A DNA stretch of 64,000 nt from Micromonospora phaseoli (GTDB lineage: Bacteria > Actinomycetota > Actinomycetes > Mycobacteriales > Micromonosporaceae). Of this stretch, positions 54,559 to 63,424 are shown piece after piece. Position numbers and translations under genes: made by a program. The notes below the pieces were generated by a model. The model had not been told where the DNA came from. It ran no database searches and saw only the letters and a list, made by a program, of their open reading frames with translations. Position 1 is the stretch's first letter. Each line of letters starts with the position of its first letter. The DNA lies in the NCBI RefSeq assembly GCF_900109115.1, contig NZ_FNYV01000009.1, positions 208,137 to 272,136 on the forward strand, read 5' to 3'.

Positions 54559-54796
54559 CGGGGTCGTTCTCCTCGCTGACGCTCACTAGTCGTGGGTCTG
54601 CGAGGACGAGCCCGCTCCGCGACGCCGTCACCGGCGCCTCGGGTCGGACCCGCGGTACCACCCCGCTTGGCGGTCAGGATCGACCGCCCGCTCGTTGGCC
54701 GGCTGTGACGGGCCGGACCCGTCCGGTTCTACTGAGCCGGTCACCCGGCCGTTCTTCCGGAGGCTCCCCGGTGATAGCCGGATCATCGCCGCCCTC
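54559..54796 (-). promoter_or_regulatory. T-box riboswitch leader of ileS (translational, AUC specifier)
   Basis: Transcribed minus. The T-box core GGGTGGTACCGCG occupies 54651-54663. Stem I loop has CTATCACCGGGGAGCC at 54760-54776, with AUC (Ile codon) at 54775-54773 as specifier, matching the short Stem I of actinobacterial ileS T-boxes. Near the start, TCCTCGC (54606-54600) pairs with GCGAGGA (54576-54570), which overlaps the Shine-Dalgarno; so the switch acts on translation. A TAGGAT -10-like box lies at 54802-54797. Confidence 0.93.
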
Positions 54797-54929
54797 ATCC
54801 TACTCCCACCCTCCCCAGCCCCACCTCCGGATTCCCGACGCGGTGATCATGAGGTTGTTGCCATGACAGGCCAGGCGGCGTCGGGCACATGCGGCCGAAC
54901 GACACATGACCGGCGTCACAGGCCCGACC

Positions 54930-54957
54930 TGTCACGGGGCGGCGAGTCCGACCCGTC
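54930..54957 (+). promoter_or_regulatory. ECF41-type sigma promoter
   Basis: TGTCACG at 54930-54936, 17 bases, CGTC at 54954-54957, 36 bases before the decarboxylase ATG. The known ECF41 target form is TGTCACA-N16-CGTC; here the last base of the first box and the spacer differ by one. It supports autoregulation by the downstream sigma factor. Confidence 0.65.
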
Positions 54958-54992
54958 GTGTCGGTGTCACGCCGATCTACCGGGAGGTTGTC

Positions 54993-55433
54993 ATGCAGCG
55001 GATGAACGTGGCCGAGGTGGCCCCGCAAGCCTTCAGCGCCGTGATGGGGCTGGAGAAGTACGTTCGGGCAAACGTGGACCACACCGTGCTGGAGCTGGTG
55101 AAGCTGCGCGCGTCGATGCTGAACGGCTGCGCGTACTGCGTCGACATGCACAGCCGGGACGCGCTGGACTCGGGTGAGTCCAGCCGGCGGCTGTTCGCGG
55201 TGGCGGCCTGGCGCGAGGCCCCCTTCTTCGACGAGCGGGAGCGGACCGCCCTGGCGCTGACCGACGCGGTCACCCAGCTCGGCGAGCACGGGGTGCCCGA
55301 CGACGTCTGGGACGCCGCCGCGAAGGTCTGGTCGGAGCGGGCCCTCGCCGATCTGGTCCTGGCGATTGCCACAATCAACGTGTGGAACCGGATCGCGGTG
55401 ACCTTCCGCAACGAGCTGCCGACGGACGTGTGA
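54993..55433 (+). CDS. Carboxymuconolactone decarboxylase / AhpD family protein
   Basis: 146 residues. CxxC-x3-H motif CAYCVDMH (about residues 46-53) with preceding KLRASMLNG is the AhpD-type peroxidatic site; the fold could reduce peroxides. ATG at 54993 with GGGAGG upstream; the reading from 54906 is leader. Directly upstream of and overlapping an ECF41 sigma gene, and preceded by an ECF41-like promoter: the classic COE target of this group. Substrate unknown. Confidence 0.92.
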   Translation: MQRMNVAEVAPQAFSAVMGLEKYVRANVDHTVLELVKLRASMLNGCAYCVDMHSRDALDSGESSRRLFAVAAWREAPFFDERERTALALTDAVTQLGEHGVPDDVWDAAAKVWSERALADLVLAIATINVWNRIAVTFRNELPTDV

Positions 55434-56308
55434 GCCCGGTCGACGCGGCGGAGGCGGCCGGTGCGCTCGACGCGCACCGGCCGATGCTGCTCGGGCTGGC
55501 CTACCGGCTGCTGGGCAGTCGGTACGACGCCGAGGACGTACTCCAGGAGGCGTATCTGCGCTGGGTGCGGGTCGACCGTGCCGGGGTCGCCGAGCCGCGC
55601 CGCTACCTGTCCCGGGTGGTGACCCACCTGTCGATGGACCGGCTACGGGCCCGGCAGGCCTCCCGGGAGTCGTACGTCGGTCCGTGGCTACCGGAGCCGG
55701 TGCCGACCGTGCCGTCACCGTTCGGGCCGTTGGAACGCGCCGAGCTACGCGACTCGCTCTCCACCGCGCTGCTGCACCTGCTGGAGCGGCTGACCCCGCC
55801 GGAACGCGCGGTGTACGTGCTGCGCACCGCCTTCGAGCTGCCGTACGCCGAGATCGCCGAGTTGCTGGACCGGTCCGCCGAGGACTGCCGGCAGTTGCAC
55901 CACCGGGCGGCTGTCCGGATCGGGCGCGACCAGCGCCGGTTCACCGCCGACCGGGCGGAGCAGGAGCGGCTGCTGGAGGCGTTCATCGCCGCCGCCACCG
56001 AGGGCGATCTGGCCGCGCTGACCGACCTGGTCGCCGCGGACGCGACCGCCTGGAGCGACGGCGGCGGGCGGGTGCGGGCCGCCCGCAACCCGGTGACCGG
56101 CGCCGACCGGGTCGCCCGGTTCCTGCTGGGGATTCGGGACAAGAGCGGGCCGCTGACCGTGCACCGCAGGGAACTCAACGGCCAGCCGGCCGCCGTCGTG
56201 CTCAGCGCTACCGGTTTCGCGTACGCGGTCACGCTCGGCACCTCGGCCGGCCGGATCACCGACATCTACCTGGTGGCCAACCCGGAGAAGTTGTCGTGGG
56301 CGGCCTGA
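55430..56308 (+). CDS. ECF41-type RNA polymerase sigma factor (SigJ-like)
   Basis: 292 residues. Sigma-2 (RPMLLGLAYRLLGSRYDAEDVLQEAYLRW) and sigma-4 (ALLHLLERLTPPERAVYVLRTAFELPYAEIAELLDRS) followed by a SnoaL-like domain. The ECF41 hallmarks are present: WLPEP between the sigma regions, DGGGR in the C-terminal domain (usual DGGGK) and NPEKL near the end (usual NPDKL). The SnoaL extension is thought to regulate activity in place of an anti-sigma. GTG at 55430 overlaps the decarboxylase stop by four bases (GTGTGA), so it is translationally coupled. Confidence 0.93.
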   Translation: MSPVDAAEAAGALDAHRPMLLGLAYRLLGSRYDAEDVLQEAYLRWVRVDRAGVAEPRRYLSRVVTHLSMDRLRARQASRESYVGPWLPEPVPTVPSPFGPLERAELRDSLSTALLHLLERLTPPERAVYVLRTAFELPYAEIAELLDRSAEDCRQLHHRAAVRIGRDQRRFTADRAEQERLLEAFIAAATEGDLAALTDLVAADATAWSDGGGRVRAARNPVTGADRVARFLLGIRDKSGPLTVHRRELNGQPAAVVLSATGFAYAVTLGTSAGRITDIYLVANPEKLSWAA

Positions 56309-56312
56309 GGCG

Positions 56313-56738
56313 TCAGCTCAGCTCGGGAAACCAGAGCGCCAGCTCGCGCTTTGCGCTGTCGGTCGAGTCGGAGGCGTGCACCAGGTTCTCCCGGTTGGAC
56401 AGGGAGAGGTCGCCCCGGATGGTGCCGGCGGCGGCCTTGCGCCCGTCGGTGGCCCCGATCAGGCCGCGCACCACCTCGATGACCTGGTCGCCGGAGAGCA
56501 CCATGGCGACCAGCGGTCCGCTGGTCATGAAGGTCTTCAGCGGCGGGTAGAACGGCCTCTCGACGTGCTCGGCGTAGTGCTCGTCGGCCAACGCCACGTC
56601 CATCGTCCGGGCCACCATCGCGTCGATCCGCAGCCCCTTGCGCTCGAAGCGGGAGATGATCTCGCCGACCAGCCCTCGGCGGACCGCGTCGGGCTTGATC
56701 AGTACGAGCGTGCGCTCGTCCGGAATGCTGCTGGACAC
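56313..56738 (-). CDS. ndk: Nucleoside diphosphate kinase
   Basis: 141 residues. Gamma-phosphate transfer between NTP and NDP. RTLVLIKPDAVRRGLVGEI is the start motif; the active-site His is in NLVHASDS. ATGA-like end not relevant; GTG start at 56738 with AGGAGGAA eight bases upstream. Convergent with the ECF gene by five bases between stops. Confidence 0.97.
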   Translation of the reverse strand: MSSSIPDERTLVLIKPDAVRRGLVGEIISRFERKGLRIDAMVARTMDVALADEHYAEHVERPFYPPLKTFMTSGPLVAMVLSGDQVIEVVRGLIGATDGRKAAAGTIRGDLSLSNRENLVHASDSTDSAKRELALWFPELS

Positions 56739-56880
56739 GCTGGGTTCCTCCTGAGAGCGGATGCCGGTCGGGCTGGGTACGGTCAGCCTAGCGACCCGGT
56801 CCCGGCGCCGGCGCGGTGGTCGGTCCTTCCCCCGGCCCCCGATCCGGCCTAGCCTGGCCCTGACCCTCGGGAGGTCCACT

Positions 56881-58245
56881 GTGGCGAATGGTGGCGGGAA
56901 CCGACCCATCGCACCGGTACGCAAGTTGATCGCCGCGGTGCTCGGCACCGTGGCCACGTTCGTGATCCTCTTCGGGCTGGGCATGACCAGCTGGGCCATC
57001 GTGGCGCTCGGAGTCGCTCTCCTGGTGCTGGCGATCGCGCTGGCCACGGTGCGCGGCGGCGGTCGCACCTGGGTCGTCGGTGCTGGGCACGTGCACAGCG
57101 CCACCGAGCCGCCCACCCAGTACGCCTTCGGGCGCTGCGAGCTCCAACTGGTGATCGACGCTCCCGGGCTGCCGCCGCGCTCGAAAAAGATCATCGAGCC
57201 GCGGGTGCCGGTCTCCAAGTGGCCGATGCTGGGGCAGACCCTGCCGATCCGGGTGGCGTTGGACGACCCGCGACACGTCCGGGTGCTCTGGGACGAGGTG
57301 CTCACCCACGCCGAGGCCGGCACGGCCGACCTGCCGCCCGAGTTCGCCGCCGAGTTCACCGGTCAGGTACCGCCGGACGAGGTGCTGATCGGGCAGGAGG
57401 CACCGCCGTGGGCCGACCGGGCGCCCGAGGACGACTTCCACGACCCGGTGGGAGATCCGCACGGTGGGCCGCTGCGCGACGACCCGGTCGAGCCCGTCGA
57501 GCCTCGGGAGCCGGTCCGGGTGCGCCAACGCCCGGGTGGACCGGTCGTGCTGGAGGGCACCGTGGTGGAGAAGAGCAGCGACACTCAGCTGCCCCGCCGG
57601 GCCACGCCCGCCCCCCGCACGCCGGCCGAGGAACGGTTCGCGGCCTCCGCCGAGGAAGACCTACCCGCTGCGTTCGCCGACCCGCCCCTCGCCGGGCAGT
57701 TCGCCGGTCCGTCCGCCACCCGGCTCGCCGACCCGCCGCCTGCTCCGGCGGATCCGACGGACCCGCTCGACCTGCCGCTGGACGACCCGGAACCGCACCC
57801 GCCCGCCGCCGACCGGGAGCTGGACGAGGCGATCTTCGGCTTCGACCCGGACGCCGCCGACCTGGCCGCACCGATCAGCGGCGTGGGCATCACCCTGCTG
57901 GTCACCGAGCTGTCCCGCTCGCTGGAGTTCTACCGGGACCGGCTCGGCTTCACCGAGGTGGACCGGGGCACGGGCAACGCCGTGCTCGCCTCCGGTGCGA
58001 CCCGGCTGGTGCTGCGGGAGGTGACTGGCGCCCAGCCGATCAGCCGTCGTCTGGTCCACGTGAACCTCGACGTCGACGACATCCAGTCGGCGTACGAGCG
58101 GCTGCGCGACTCCGGCGTCCGGTTCACCTACGCGCCCCGGGTGGTCAACCGGGGCAACAAGCTGGAGGTGTGGGCGGCGGCGTTCCGTGACCCCGACGGC
58201 CACGGCATCGCACTGACCCAGTGGCGGGAACGCGCCGAGGCGTGA
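56881..58245 (+). CDS. Membrane protein fused to VOC (glyoxalase) domain
   Basis: 454 residues. Two N-terminal hydrophobic segments (VRKLIAAVLGTVATFVILFGLGMTSW; AIVALGVALLVLAIALATV), a small beta-rich region (YAFGRCELQLVIDAPGLPPRSKK), a Pro/Glu-rich linker (about 180-320), then a VOC domain (about 335-454) with FYRDRLGFTEV, HVNLDVDDIQSAYERL and DPDGHGIAL. VOC domains are glyoxalase/dioxygenase-fold; a His and Glu pair could bind metal. The fusion is unusual: membrane anchor plus a cytoplasmic or extracytoplasmic small-molecule fold. GTG at 56881 with GGGAGG upstream. Function unknown. Confidence 0.82.
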   Translation: MANGGGNRPIAPVRKLIAAVLGTVATFVILFGLGMTSWAIVALGVALLVLAIALATVRGGGRTWVVGAGHVHSATEPPTQYAFGRCELQLVIDAPGLPPRSKKIIEPRVPVSKWPMLGQTLPIRVALDDPRHVRVLWDEVLTHAEAGTADLPPEFAAEFTGQVPPDEVLIGQEAPPWADRAPEDDFHDPVGDPHGGPLRDDPVEPVEPREPVRVRQRPGGPVVLEGTVVEKSSDTQLPRRATPAPRTPAEERFAASAEEDLPAAFADPPLAGQFAGPSATRLADPPPAPADPTDPLDLPLDDPEPHPPAADRELDEAIFGFDPDAADLAAPISGVGITLLVTELSRSLEFYRDRLGFTEVDRGTGNAVLASGATRLVLREVTGAQPISRRLVHVNLDVDDIQSAYERLRDSGVRFTYAPRVVNRGNKLEVWAAAFRDPDGHGIALTQWRERAEA

Positions 58246-58266
58246 CGGGCACGGTGCGCCGGAGGA

Positions 58267-58686
58267 TCAGCCCAGGATCACCCGGCGCACGTGCCAGGCG
58301 TACGCCCACACCAGCGCGAACATGACACCCAGCACGAACAGCGACCAGTGCAGCAGCCCGGACAGCAGCAGCAGCCCCTGCAACACGGTGCCGGCGTGCC
58401 AGGCCCACGGCCTGCGCATCAGACCCGCCAGCACCGCGGCGGCCACGGCCAGCGCCACGATCACGCCGATCGCCGCACCGCCGAGATCACCACCGACCAC
58501 CCGGATCGGCTGGATCGCCAGCAGCAGCACCAACGCCTCCAGGGCGAGGGTGCCCGCGCCGAGCCCGCGTACCGCCCGCTGCGGGTCGCGCAGCCCCGAT
58601 CGGCGCGGCTGCGGGTCGCCGGCCACGGGGCCGGACGGACCGTCGTCGGAGTCCGCGACGGGACGCCGCGGCTGCTCGTCGGTCAT
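58267..58686 (-). CDS. DUF4233 domain-containing membrane protein
   Basis: 139 residues. About four hydrophobic segments (LALEALVLLLAIQPIRVVGG; IGVIVALAVAAAVLAGLM; VLQGLLLLSGLLHWSLFV; LGVMFALVWAYAWHV) with the family pattern RAVRGLGAGTLALEALVLLLA and the WHAGTVLQ motif. Sits between folC and ndk, the conserved actinobacterial order. Overlaps folC by four bases. Function unknown. Confidence 0.9.
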   Translation of the reverse strand: MTDEQPRRPVADSDDGPSGPVAGDPQPRRSGLRDPQRAVRGLGAGTLALEALVLLLAIQPIRVVGGDLGGAAIGVIVALAVAAAVLAGLMRRPWAWHAGTVLQGLLLLSGLLHWSLFVLGVMFALVWAYAWHVRRVILG

Positions 58687-60044
58687 CGCTTCAACAGCCG
58701 GCGGGCGTCCGCCACGGTCACGACGGAGCCGGTGATCAGCACACCCACCCCGGACAGCTCACCGGGCACGTCCTCCTCGGCCAGCGCCACCGCCGTCTCG
58801 ATCGCGTCCGGCATCTCCTCGGCCACCTCGACCCGGTCGGGACCGAACACCTCCGCGGCGAGCGCGGCCAGCTCCTCCACCGGCAGCGCCCGGGGTGAAC
58901 TGTTGCGGGTCACCACCAGCTGGTCGACCACCGGCTCCAGCAGCTCCAGCAGGCCGGCGGCATCCTTGTCGGCCAGTGTGCCCAGCACTGCGACGAGCTT
59001 GCTGAACGCGAACTCCTCCTGCAGGGCGGTGACCGTGGCGGCCATTCCCTGCGGGTTGTGCGCGCCGTCGAGCAGGATCGTCGGGGCGTTGCGGACCCGC
59101 TCCAGCCGGCCGGGGGAACTGGTGGCGGCGAAGCCCTCCCGGACCGCCTCCACGTCGAGCTGCCGTCGGGCGCCGGCGCCGAGAAACGCCTCGACGGCGG
59201 CGAGCGCCACCGCCGCGTTCTGCGCCTGGTGCGCACCGTGCAGCGGGACGAAGATCTCCTCGTACACCCCGCCGAGCCCTTGCAGGGTGAGCACCTGCCC
59301 GCCGACGGCGACGGCCCGGCGTAGTACGCCGAACTCCGAACCCTCGCGGGCGACGGTGGCGCCCACCTCGGCGCAGCGTTGCAGGATCGGCCGGGCGGCC
59401 TCCTCCTCCTGGGCGGCACAGATGACCGTCGCCCCGGGGTGGATGATGCCGGACTTGGCGACCGCGATGTCCTGGAGCGTGTCGCCGAGCCATTCGGTGT
59501 GGTCCAGCCCGATCGGCGTGAGTACGCACACCCCGGCCTGGATCACGTTCGTGGCGTCCTCGGCACCGCCGAGCCCGACCTCGACCACGGCCACGTCGAC
59601 CGGAGCGTCGGCGAAGGTGGCGAACGCCAGCGCGGTGGTCAGGTCGAAGTAGGTCAGCGGCTCGGCCGAGCGATCGTCGACCAGCTCGGCCAGCGGCTTC
59701 AGCTCCTGGTACACCGTGGTGAAGCGGGCCTCGTCCACCGGCTCGCCGTCCAGGCTGATCCGCTCCCGGACGGTCTCCAGGTGCGGGCTGGTGTACCGCC
59801 CGGTGTGCAGCCCGAACGCCCGCAGCAGCGAGTCGATCATGCGGGCGGTGGAGGTCTTGCCGTTGGTCCCGGTCAGGTGGATCGACGGGTACGCCCGCTG
59901 CGGGCTGCCCAGCAGGTCGAGCAGGGACGAGATGCGGTCCAACTCGAAGACCATCCGGGTGAAGCCGCGCCCGGCCAACTCGGCCTCCACCTCGGTGAAG
60001 GCCGCGTGCTCGGCGCGATTGTTCCGTTCGGTGCGGTCGGTCAC
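58683..60044 (-). CDS. folC: Bifunctional folylpolyglutamate / dihydrofolate synthase
   Basis: 453 residues. Adds glutamate to folate (and makes dihydrofolate). ATP P-loop TGTNGKTSTARM (about 58-69), then TSPHLETVRERISLDG, YFDLTTALAF, DHTEWLGDTLQDIA and LDGAHNPQGM, all FolC signatures. GTG at 60044 overlaps the valS stop (GTGA). Mur-ligase fold, three domains. Normal length. Order valS-folC is conserved. Confidence 0.96.
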   Translation of the reverse strand: MTDRTERNNRAEHAAFTEVEAELAGRGFTRMVFELDRISSLLDLLGSPQRAYPSIHLTGTNGKTSTARMIDSLLRAFGLHTGRYTSPHLETVRERISLDGEPVDEARFTTVYQELKPLAELVDDRSAEPLTYFDLTTALAFATFADAPVDVAVVEVGLGGAEDATNVIQAGVCVLTPIGLDHTEWLGDTLQDIAVAKSGIIHPGATVICAAQEEEAARPILQRCAEVGATVAREGSEFGVLRRAVAVGGQVLTLQGLGGVYEEIFVPLHGAHQAQNAAVALAAVEAFLGAGARRQLDVEAVREGFAATSSPGRLERVRNAPTILLDGAHNPQGMAATVTALQEEFAFSKLVAVLGTLADKDAAGLLELLEPVVDQLVVTRNSSPRALPVEELAALAAEVFGPDRVEVAEEMPDAIETAVALAEEDVPGELSGVGVLITGSVVTVADARRLLKR

Positions 60045-62671
60045 GAGGAAAGCGCCTCCAGAGCGGCGTCGATGCGGGCCAGGTCGGCCTCGGCGACGGC
60101 CAGCCGTTCGCGAATCTTGGCGACGACCTGTTCGGGAGCCTTGCCGACGAACGCCGGATTGTCCAGCTTCGCCCGAGCCTGCCCGGCCTCCTTCTCGGCC
60201 GCCGTGCGGTCCTTGGTCAACCGTGCCCGTTCGGCGGCCACGTCGATCGAGCCACGGGTGTCCAGGGCCACGCTGACCTCGCCCGGCATCGCCAGCGTCG
60301 CGCTGGCCTGGAAGCCTTCGCCGGCCGGGTCGAGCCGCGCGAGCGACCGGATCAGCGGCTCGTGCGCCGCGACACCCGCGCCGGCCAGCCCGTCCAGCCG
60401 GGCGGTGACCCGCTGGGTCGGGCGCAAACCCTGGTCGGAGCGGAACCGGCGGACCTCGGTGACGACCCGTTGCAGGGTGGCCACCTCTGCCTCGGCAGCG
60501 TCGTCGACCAGCGCGCGGTCGCTGACGGGCCAGGGCGCGGTCAGCACCGTCTCGCCCCCGGTGAGGGCGGTCCACAGCTCCTCGGTGACGAACGGGATCA
60601 CCGGGTGCAGCAGCCGCAGCAGCTGGTCGAGCACGTGGCCGAGGACCCGGCGGGCGACCTCGGCCGACTCACCGCCGCCGGCGAGGACCGGCTTGCTCAG
60701 CTCGACGTACCAGTCGCAGACGTCATCCCAGGCGAAGTGGTACAGCAGGTCGCAGACCTTGGCGAACTCGTACGACTCGAACTGCTCGTCCACCTCGGCG
60801 GTGACGTGGGCCAGCCGGGACAGGATCCACCGGTCGACGGTCGACAGCCGCTCCGCCTCCGGCAGCGGACCGACGGCGTGCGCACCGTTGATCAGCGCGA
60901 AGCGGGTGGCGTTCCACAGCTTGTTGCAGAAGTTCCGCGACCCCTGGCACCACTCCTCGCTGACCGGCACGTCGCCGCCGGGGTTGGCGCCCCGGGCGAG
61001 GGTGAAGCGGGTGGCGTCGGCCCCGTAGCGGTCGATCCAGTCCAGCGGGTCGACCACGTTGCCGAACGACTTCGACATCTTCTTGCCGTGGTCGTCGCGG
61101 ACCATGCCGTGCAGCGCGATCACGTCGAACGGCTGCTTGCCGTCCATCGCGTACAGGCCGAACATCATCATCCGGGCGACCCAGAAGAAGAGAATGTCGT
61201 ACCCGGTGACCAGCACACTGGTCGGGTAGAACTTGGCCAGTTCCGGGGTCTGCTCCGGCCAGCCGAGGGTGGAGAACGGCCACAGCCCACTGGAGAACCA
61301 GGTGTCCAGGACGTCCTCGTCCTGGTGCCAGCCCGGTCCGTCACCGGAGCTGCTCGGCGGCTCCTCATCCGGTCCGACGCAGACGACCTCGCCGTCCGGG
61401 CCGTACCAGACCGGGATGCGGTGACCCCACCACAGCTGCCGGGAGATGCACCAGTCGTGCATGTTGTCGACCCAGGCGAAGTACCGCTTCGCCAGCTCGG
61501 GCGGCTCGATGCGCACCCGGCCGTCCCGGACCGCGTCGCCGGCGGCCTTGGCCAGCGGCGAGGTGTTGACGAACCACTGCAGGGAGAGTCGAGGCTCGAC
61601 CGTGGTCCGGCAGCGGGAGCAGTGCCCGACGGCGTGCACGTAGGGCCGTTTCTCCGCGACGATCCGCCCCTGGGCGCGCAGCGCGGCGACGATCGCCGGG
61701 CGGGCCTCGAACCGGTCCAGGCCCTCGAACGGACCGTGCGCGGTGATGACGCCCCGCTCGTCCATGATCGTCAAGGCGGGCAGGTCGTGCCGCTGACCGA
61801 TCTCGAAGTCGTTCGGGTCGTGTGCGGGGGTCACCTTCACCATGCCGGTGCCGAATGCCGGGTCGACGTGCGGGTCACCCACGATCGGGATCCGCCGACC
61901 GGTCAGCGGCAGCTCGACCTCGGTGCCGATCAGGTGCCGGTACCGCTCGTCGTCCGGGTGCACCGCCACCGCGGTGTCGCCGAGCATCGTCTCGGCCCGG
62001 GTGGTGGCCACCACCACATCGTCGCTGTAGCGGATCGAGACCAGCTCGCCGTCGTCGTCGGTGTGCTCCACCTCGATGTCGGAGAGGGCGGTCAGACAAC
62101 GCGGGCACCAGTTGATGATCCGGTTCGCGCGGTAGATCAGGCCGTCGTCGTACAGCTTCTTGAACATCGTCTGGACGGCGCGCGACAGGCCCTCGTCCAT
62201 GGTGAAGCGCTCCCGGTCCCAGTCCACCGAGTCGCCGAGGCGGCGCATCTGGCCGAGGATCGTGCCCCCGGAGGTGTCCTTCCACTGCCAGACCCGCTCG
62301 ACGAACTTCTCCCGGCCCAGATCGTGACGGGACAGCCCCTGCTCGGCCAGCTGCCGCTCGACCACGTTCTGGGTGGCGATGCCGGCATGGTCCATGCCCG
62401 GCAGCCAGAGCGCCTCGAAGCCCTGCATCCGCTTACGCCGCACCAGGGCGTCCTGCATGGTGTGGTCGAGGGCGTGCCCCATGTGCAGTGAGCCGGTGAC
62501 GTTCGGCGGCGGGATGACGATGGTGAAGGGTTCCCGATCACTGTCCGCCGACGCCCGGAAGCGACCGTCGGCTACCCACTGCTCGTACCGTCGCTGCTCT
62601 ACCTCGCCCGGCTGGTACTGGCCGGCGAGGGTCGGGGCGTCGGGGCGGTGGGCATCCAGGCTCTCGGTCAC
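60041..62671 (-). CDS. valS: Valyl-tRNA synthetase
   Basis: 876 residues. HIGH motif as HMGH in PPNVTGSLHMGHALDHTM (about 57-66), WLPGMDHAGIATQ, editing region and KMSKS in GKKMSKSFGNVVDPLDW (about 535). C-terminal coiled-coil tRNA-binding arm ends the protein (EKEAGQARAKLDNPAFVGKAPE). GTG at 62671 (VTESLD) chosen; an in-frame TTG two codons upstream is the alternative. No T-box is seen before it. Start overlaps nothing; the neighbour is divergent. Confidence 0.96.
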   Translation of the reverse strand: MTESLDAHRPDAPTLAGQYQPGEVEQRRYEQWVADGRFRASADSDREPFTIVIPPPNVTGSLHMGHALDHTMQDALVRRKRMQGFEALWLPGMDHAGIATQNVVERQLAEQGLSRHDLGREKFVERVWQWKDTSGGTILGQMRRLGDSVDWDRERFTMDEGLSRAVQTMFKKLYDDGLIYRANRIINWCPRCLTALSDIEVEHTDDDGELVSIRYSDDVVVATTRAETMLGDTAVAVHPDDERYRHLIGTEVELPLTGRRIPIVGDPHVDPAFGTGMVKVTPAHDPNDFEIGQRHDLPALTIMDERGVITAHGPFEGLDRFEARPAIVAALRAQGRIVAEKRPYVHAVGHCSRCRTTVEPRLSLQWFVNTSPLAKAAGDAVRDGRVRIEPPELAKRYFAWVDNMHDWCISRQLWWGHRIPVWYGPDGEVVCVGPDEEPPSSSGDGPGWHQDEDVLDTWFSSGLWPFSTLGWPEQTPELAKFYPTSVLVTGYDILFFWVARMMMFGLYAMDGKQPFDVIALHGMVRDDHGKKMSKSFGNVVDPLDWIDRYGADATRFTLARGANPGGDVPVSEEWCQGSRNFCNKLWNATRFALINGAHAVGPLPEAERLSTVDRWILSRLAHVTAEVDEQFESYEFAKVCDLLYHFAWDDVCDWYVELSKPVLAGGGESAEVARRVLGHVLDQLLRLLHPVIPFVTEELWTALTGGETVLTAPWPVSDRALVDDAAEAEVATLQRVVTEVRRFRSDQGLRPTQRVTARLDGLAGAGVAAHEPLIRSLARLDPAGEGFQASATLAMPGEVSVALDTRGSIDVAAERARLTKDRTAAEKEAGQARAKLDNPAFVGKAPEQVVAKIRERLAVAEADLARIDAALEALSS

Positions 62672-62740
62672 TCTCAAAGTCTACGGAGCGCTTCGACGGA
62701 CCCGACGTGCACCACCGGTCGTTCGCGTACGGTGTCGGCT

Positions 62741-63424
62741 ATGTCCGACGCACATCTCACCGCCCGCCAGCTCGCCGAGGGTGCTCCGCCGGTCGAGCTG
62801 ACCGACGAGCCGATCGAGCTGGGCGGCCGCGATCCGGAGGACGACGCCGACCGGCCGGCGGCCCGCTCCCGTCGACGGCGCCTGGTGGTCGCCGTCCTGG
62901 TGGTCCTCGCCCTCGCCGGCATCGGCACGCTGGGCACCTGGGGCTGGCGCATCGTGCAGCAGAAGGACGCGCAGATCACCACGCCGGACCAGGTCGCCGG
63001 CCTGACCCGGGACGGCAGCGAGCGGGCGTCGAGCACCGCCGACTACCTGCGCAGCGGTCTCGCCGCCGACATCGAGCTGGACAGCAGCTTCGGCGCCGTC
63101 TACCAGGATCCGGCGGACGCCGGCCGCTCGGTGCTGCTCTTCGGTGGGACGACGTTGCTGTGGCAGCCGGAGCGCGACCTGGAGAGCCTGTTCGGGCTGA
63201 TGGCCGACGAGGCCGGTGCGGTGAACGGCCTACGCGACGTGTCGCCGGGCCGGCTGGGCGGCGTGATGAAGTGCGGCAGCACCAGCGGCGAGGGTGGTGA
63301 CTTCGCGGTCTGCGGCTGGGCCGACCACGGCAGCGTGGCGATCGCCATGTTCCCGCTCCGCTCGGTCGACGAGTCCGCGCAGTTGCTCCGGGAGATCCGC
63401 GAGGCCGTGCAGACCCGCGACTGA
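62741..63424 (+). CDS. Membrane-anchored protein with conserved extracytoplasmic domain
   Basis: 227 residues. Cytoplasmic N-terminus (about 1-47) with polybasic RSRRRRL, a single membrane segment (VVAVLVVLALAGIGTLGTWGW), then an extracytoplasmic domain. The region KCGSTSGEGGDFAVCGWADHGS and SVDESAQLLREIREAVQ parallels RCAVGRADGVGVVVCTSVDHGS and SVDDSARLLGTLREQ at the C-terminus of the 48958 protein. Paired Cys are at matching places. Function unknown; common in Micromonosporaceae by recollection only. Confidence 0.8.
   Translation: MSDAHLTARQLAEGAPPVELTDEPIELGGRDPEDDADRPAARSRRRRLVVAVLVVLALAGIGTLGTWGWRIVQQKDAQITTPDQVAGLTRDGSERASSTADYLRSGLAADIELDSSFGAVYQDPADAGRSVLLFGGTTLLWQPERDLESLFGLMADEAGAVNGLRDVSPGRLGGVMKCGSTSGEGGDFAVCGWADHGSVAIAMFPLRSVDESAQLLREIREAVQTRD

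Noticed and set aside
51329..54661. Alternative minus-strand frame over ileS
   Set aside because: Arg/Gly/Ala-rich off-frame translation; the real ileS has HYGH and KMSKS.
62600..62740. T-box or attenuator before valS
   Set aside because: No T-box core or specifier hairpin is visible in the short spacer; unlike ileS.
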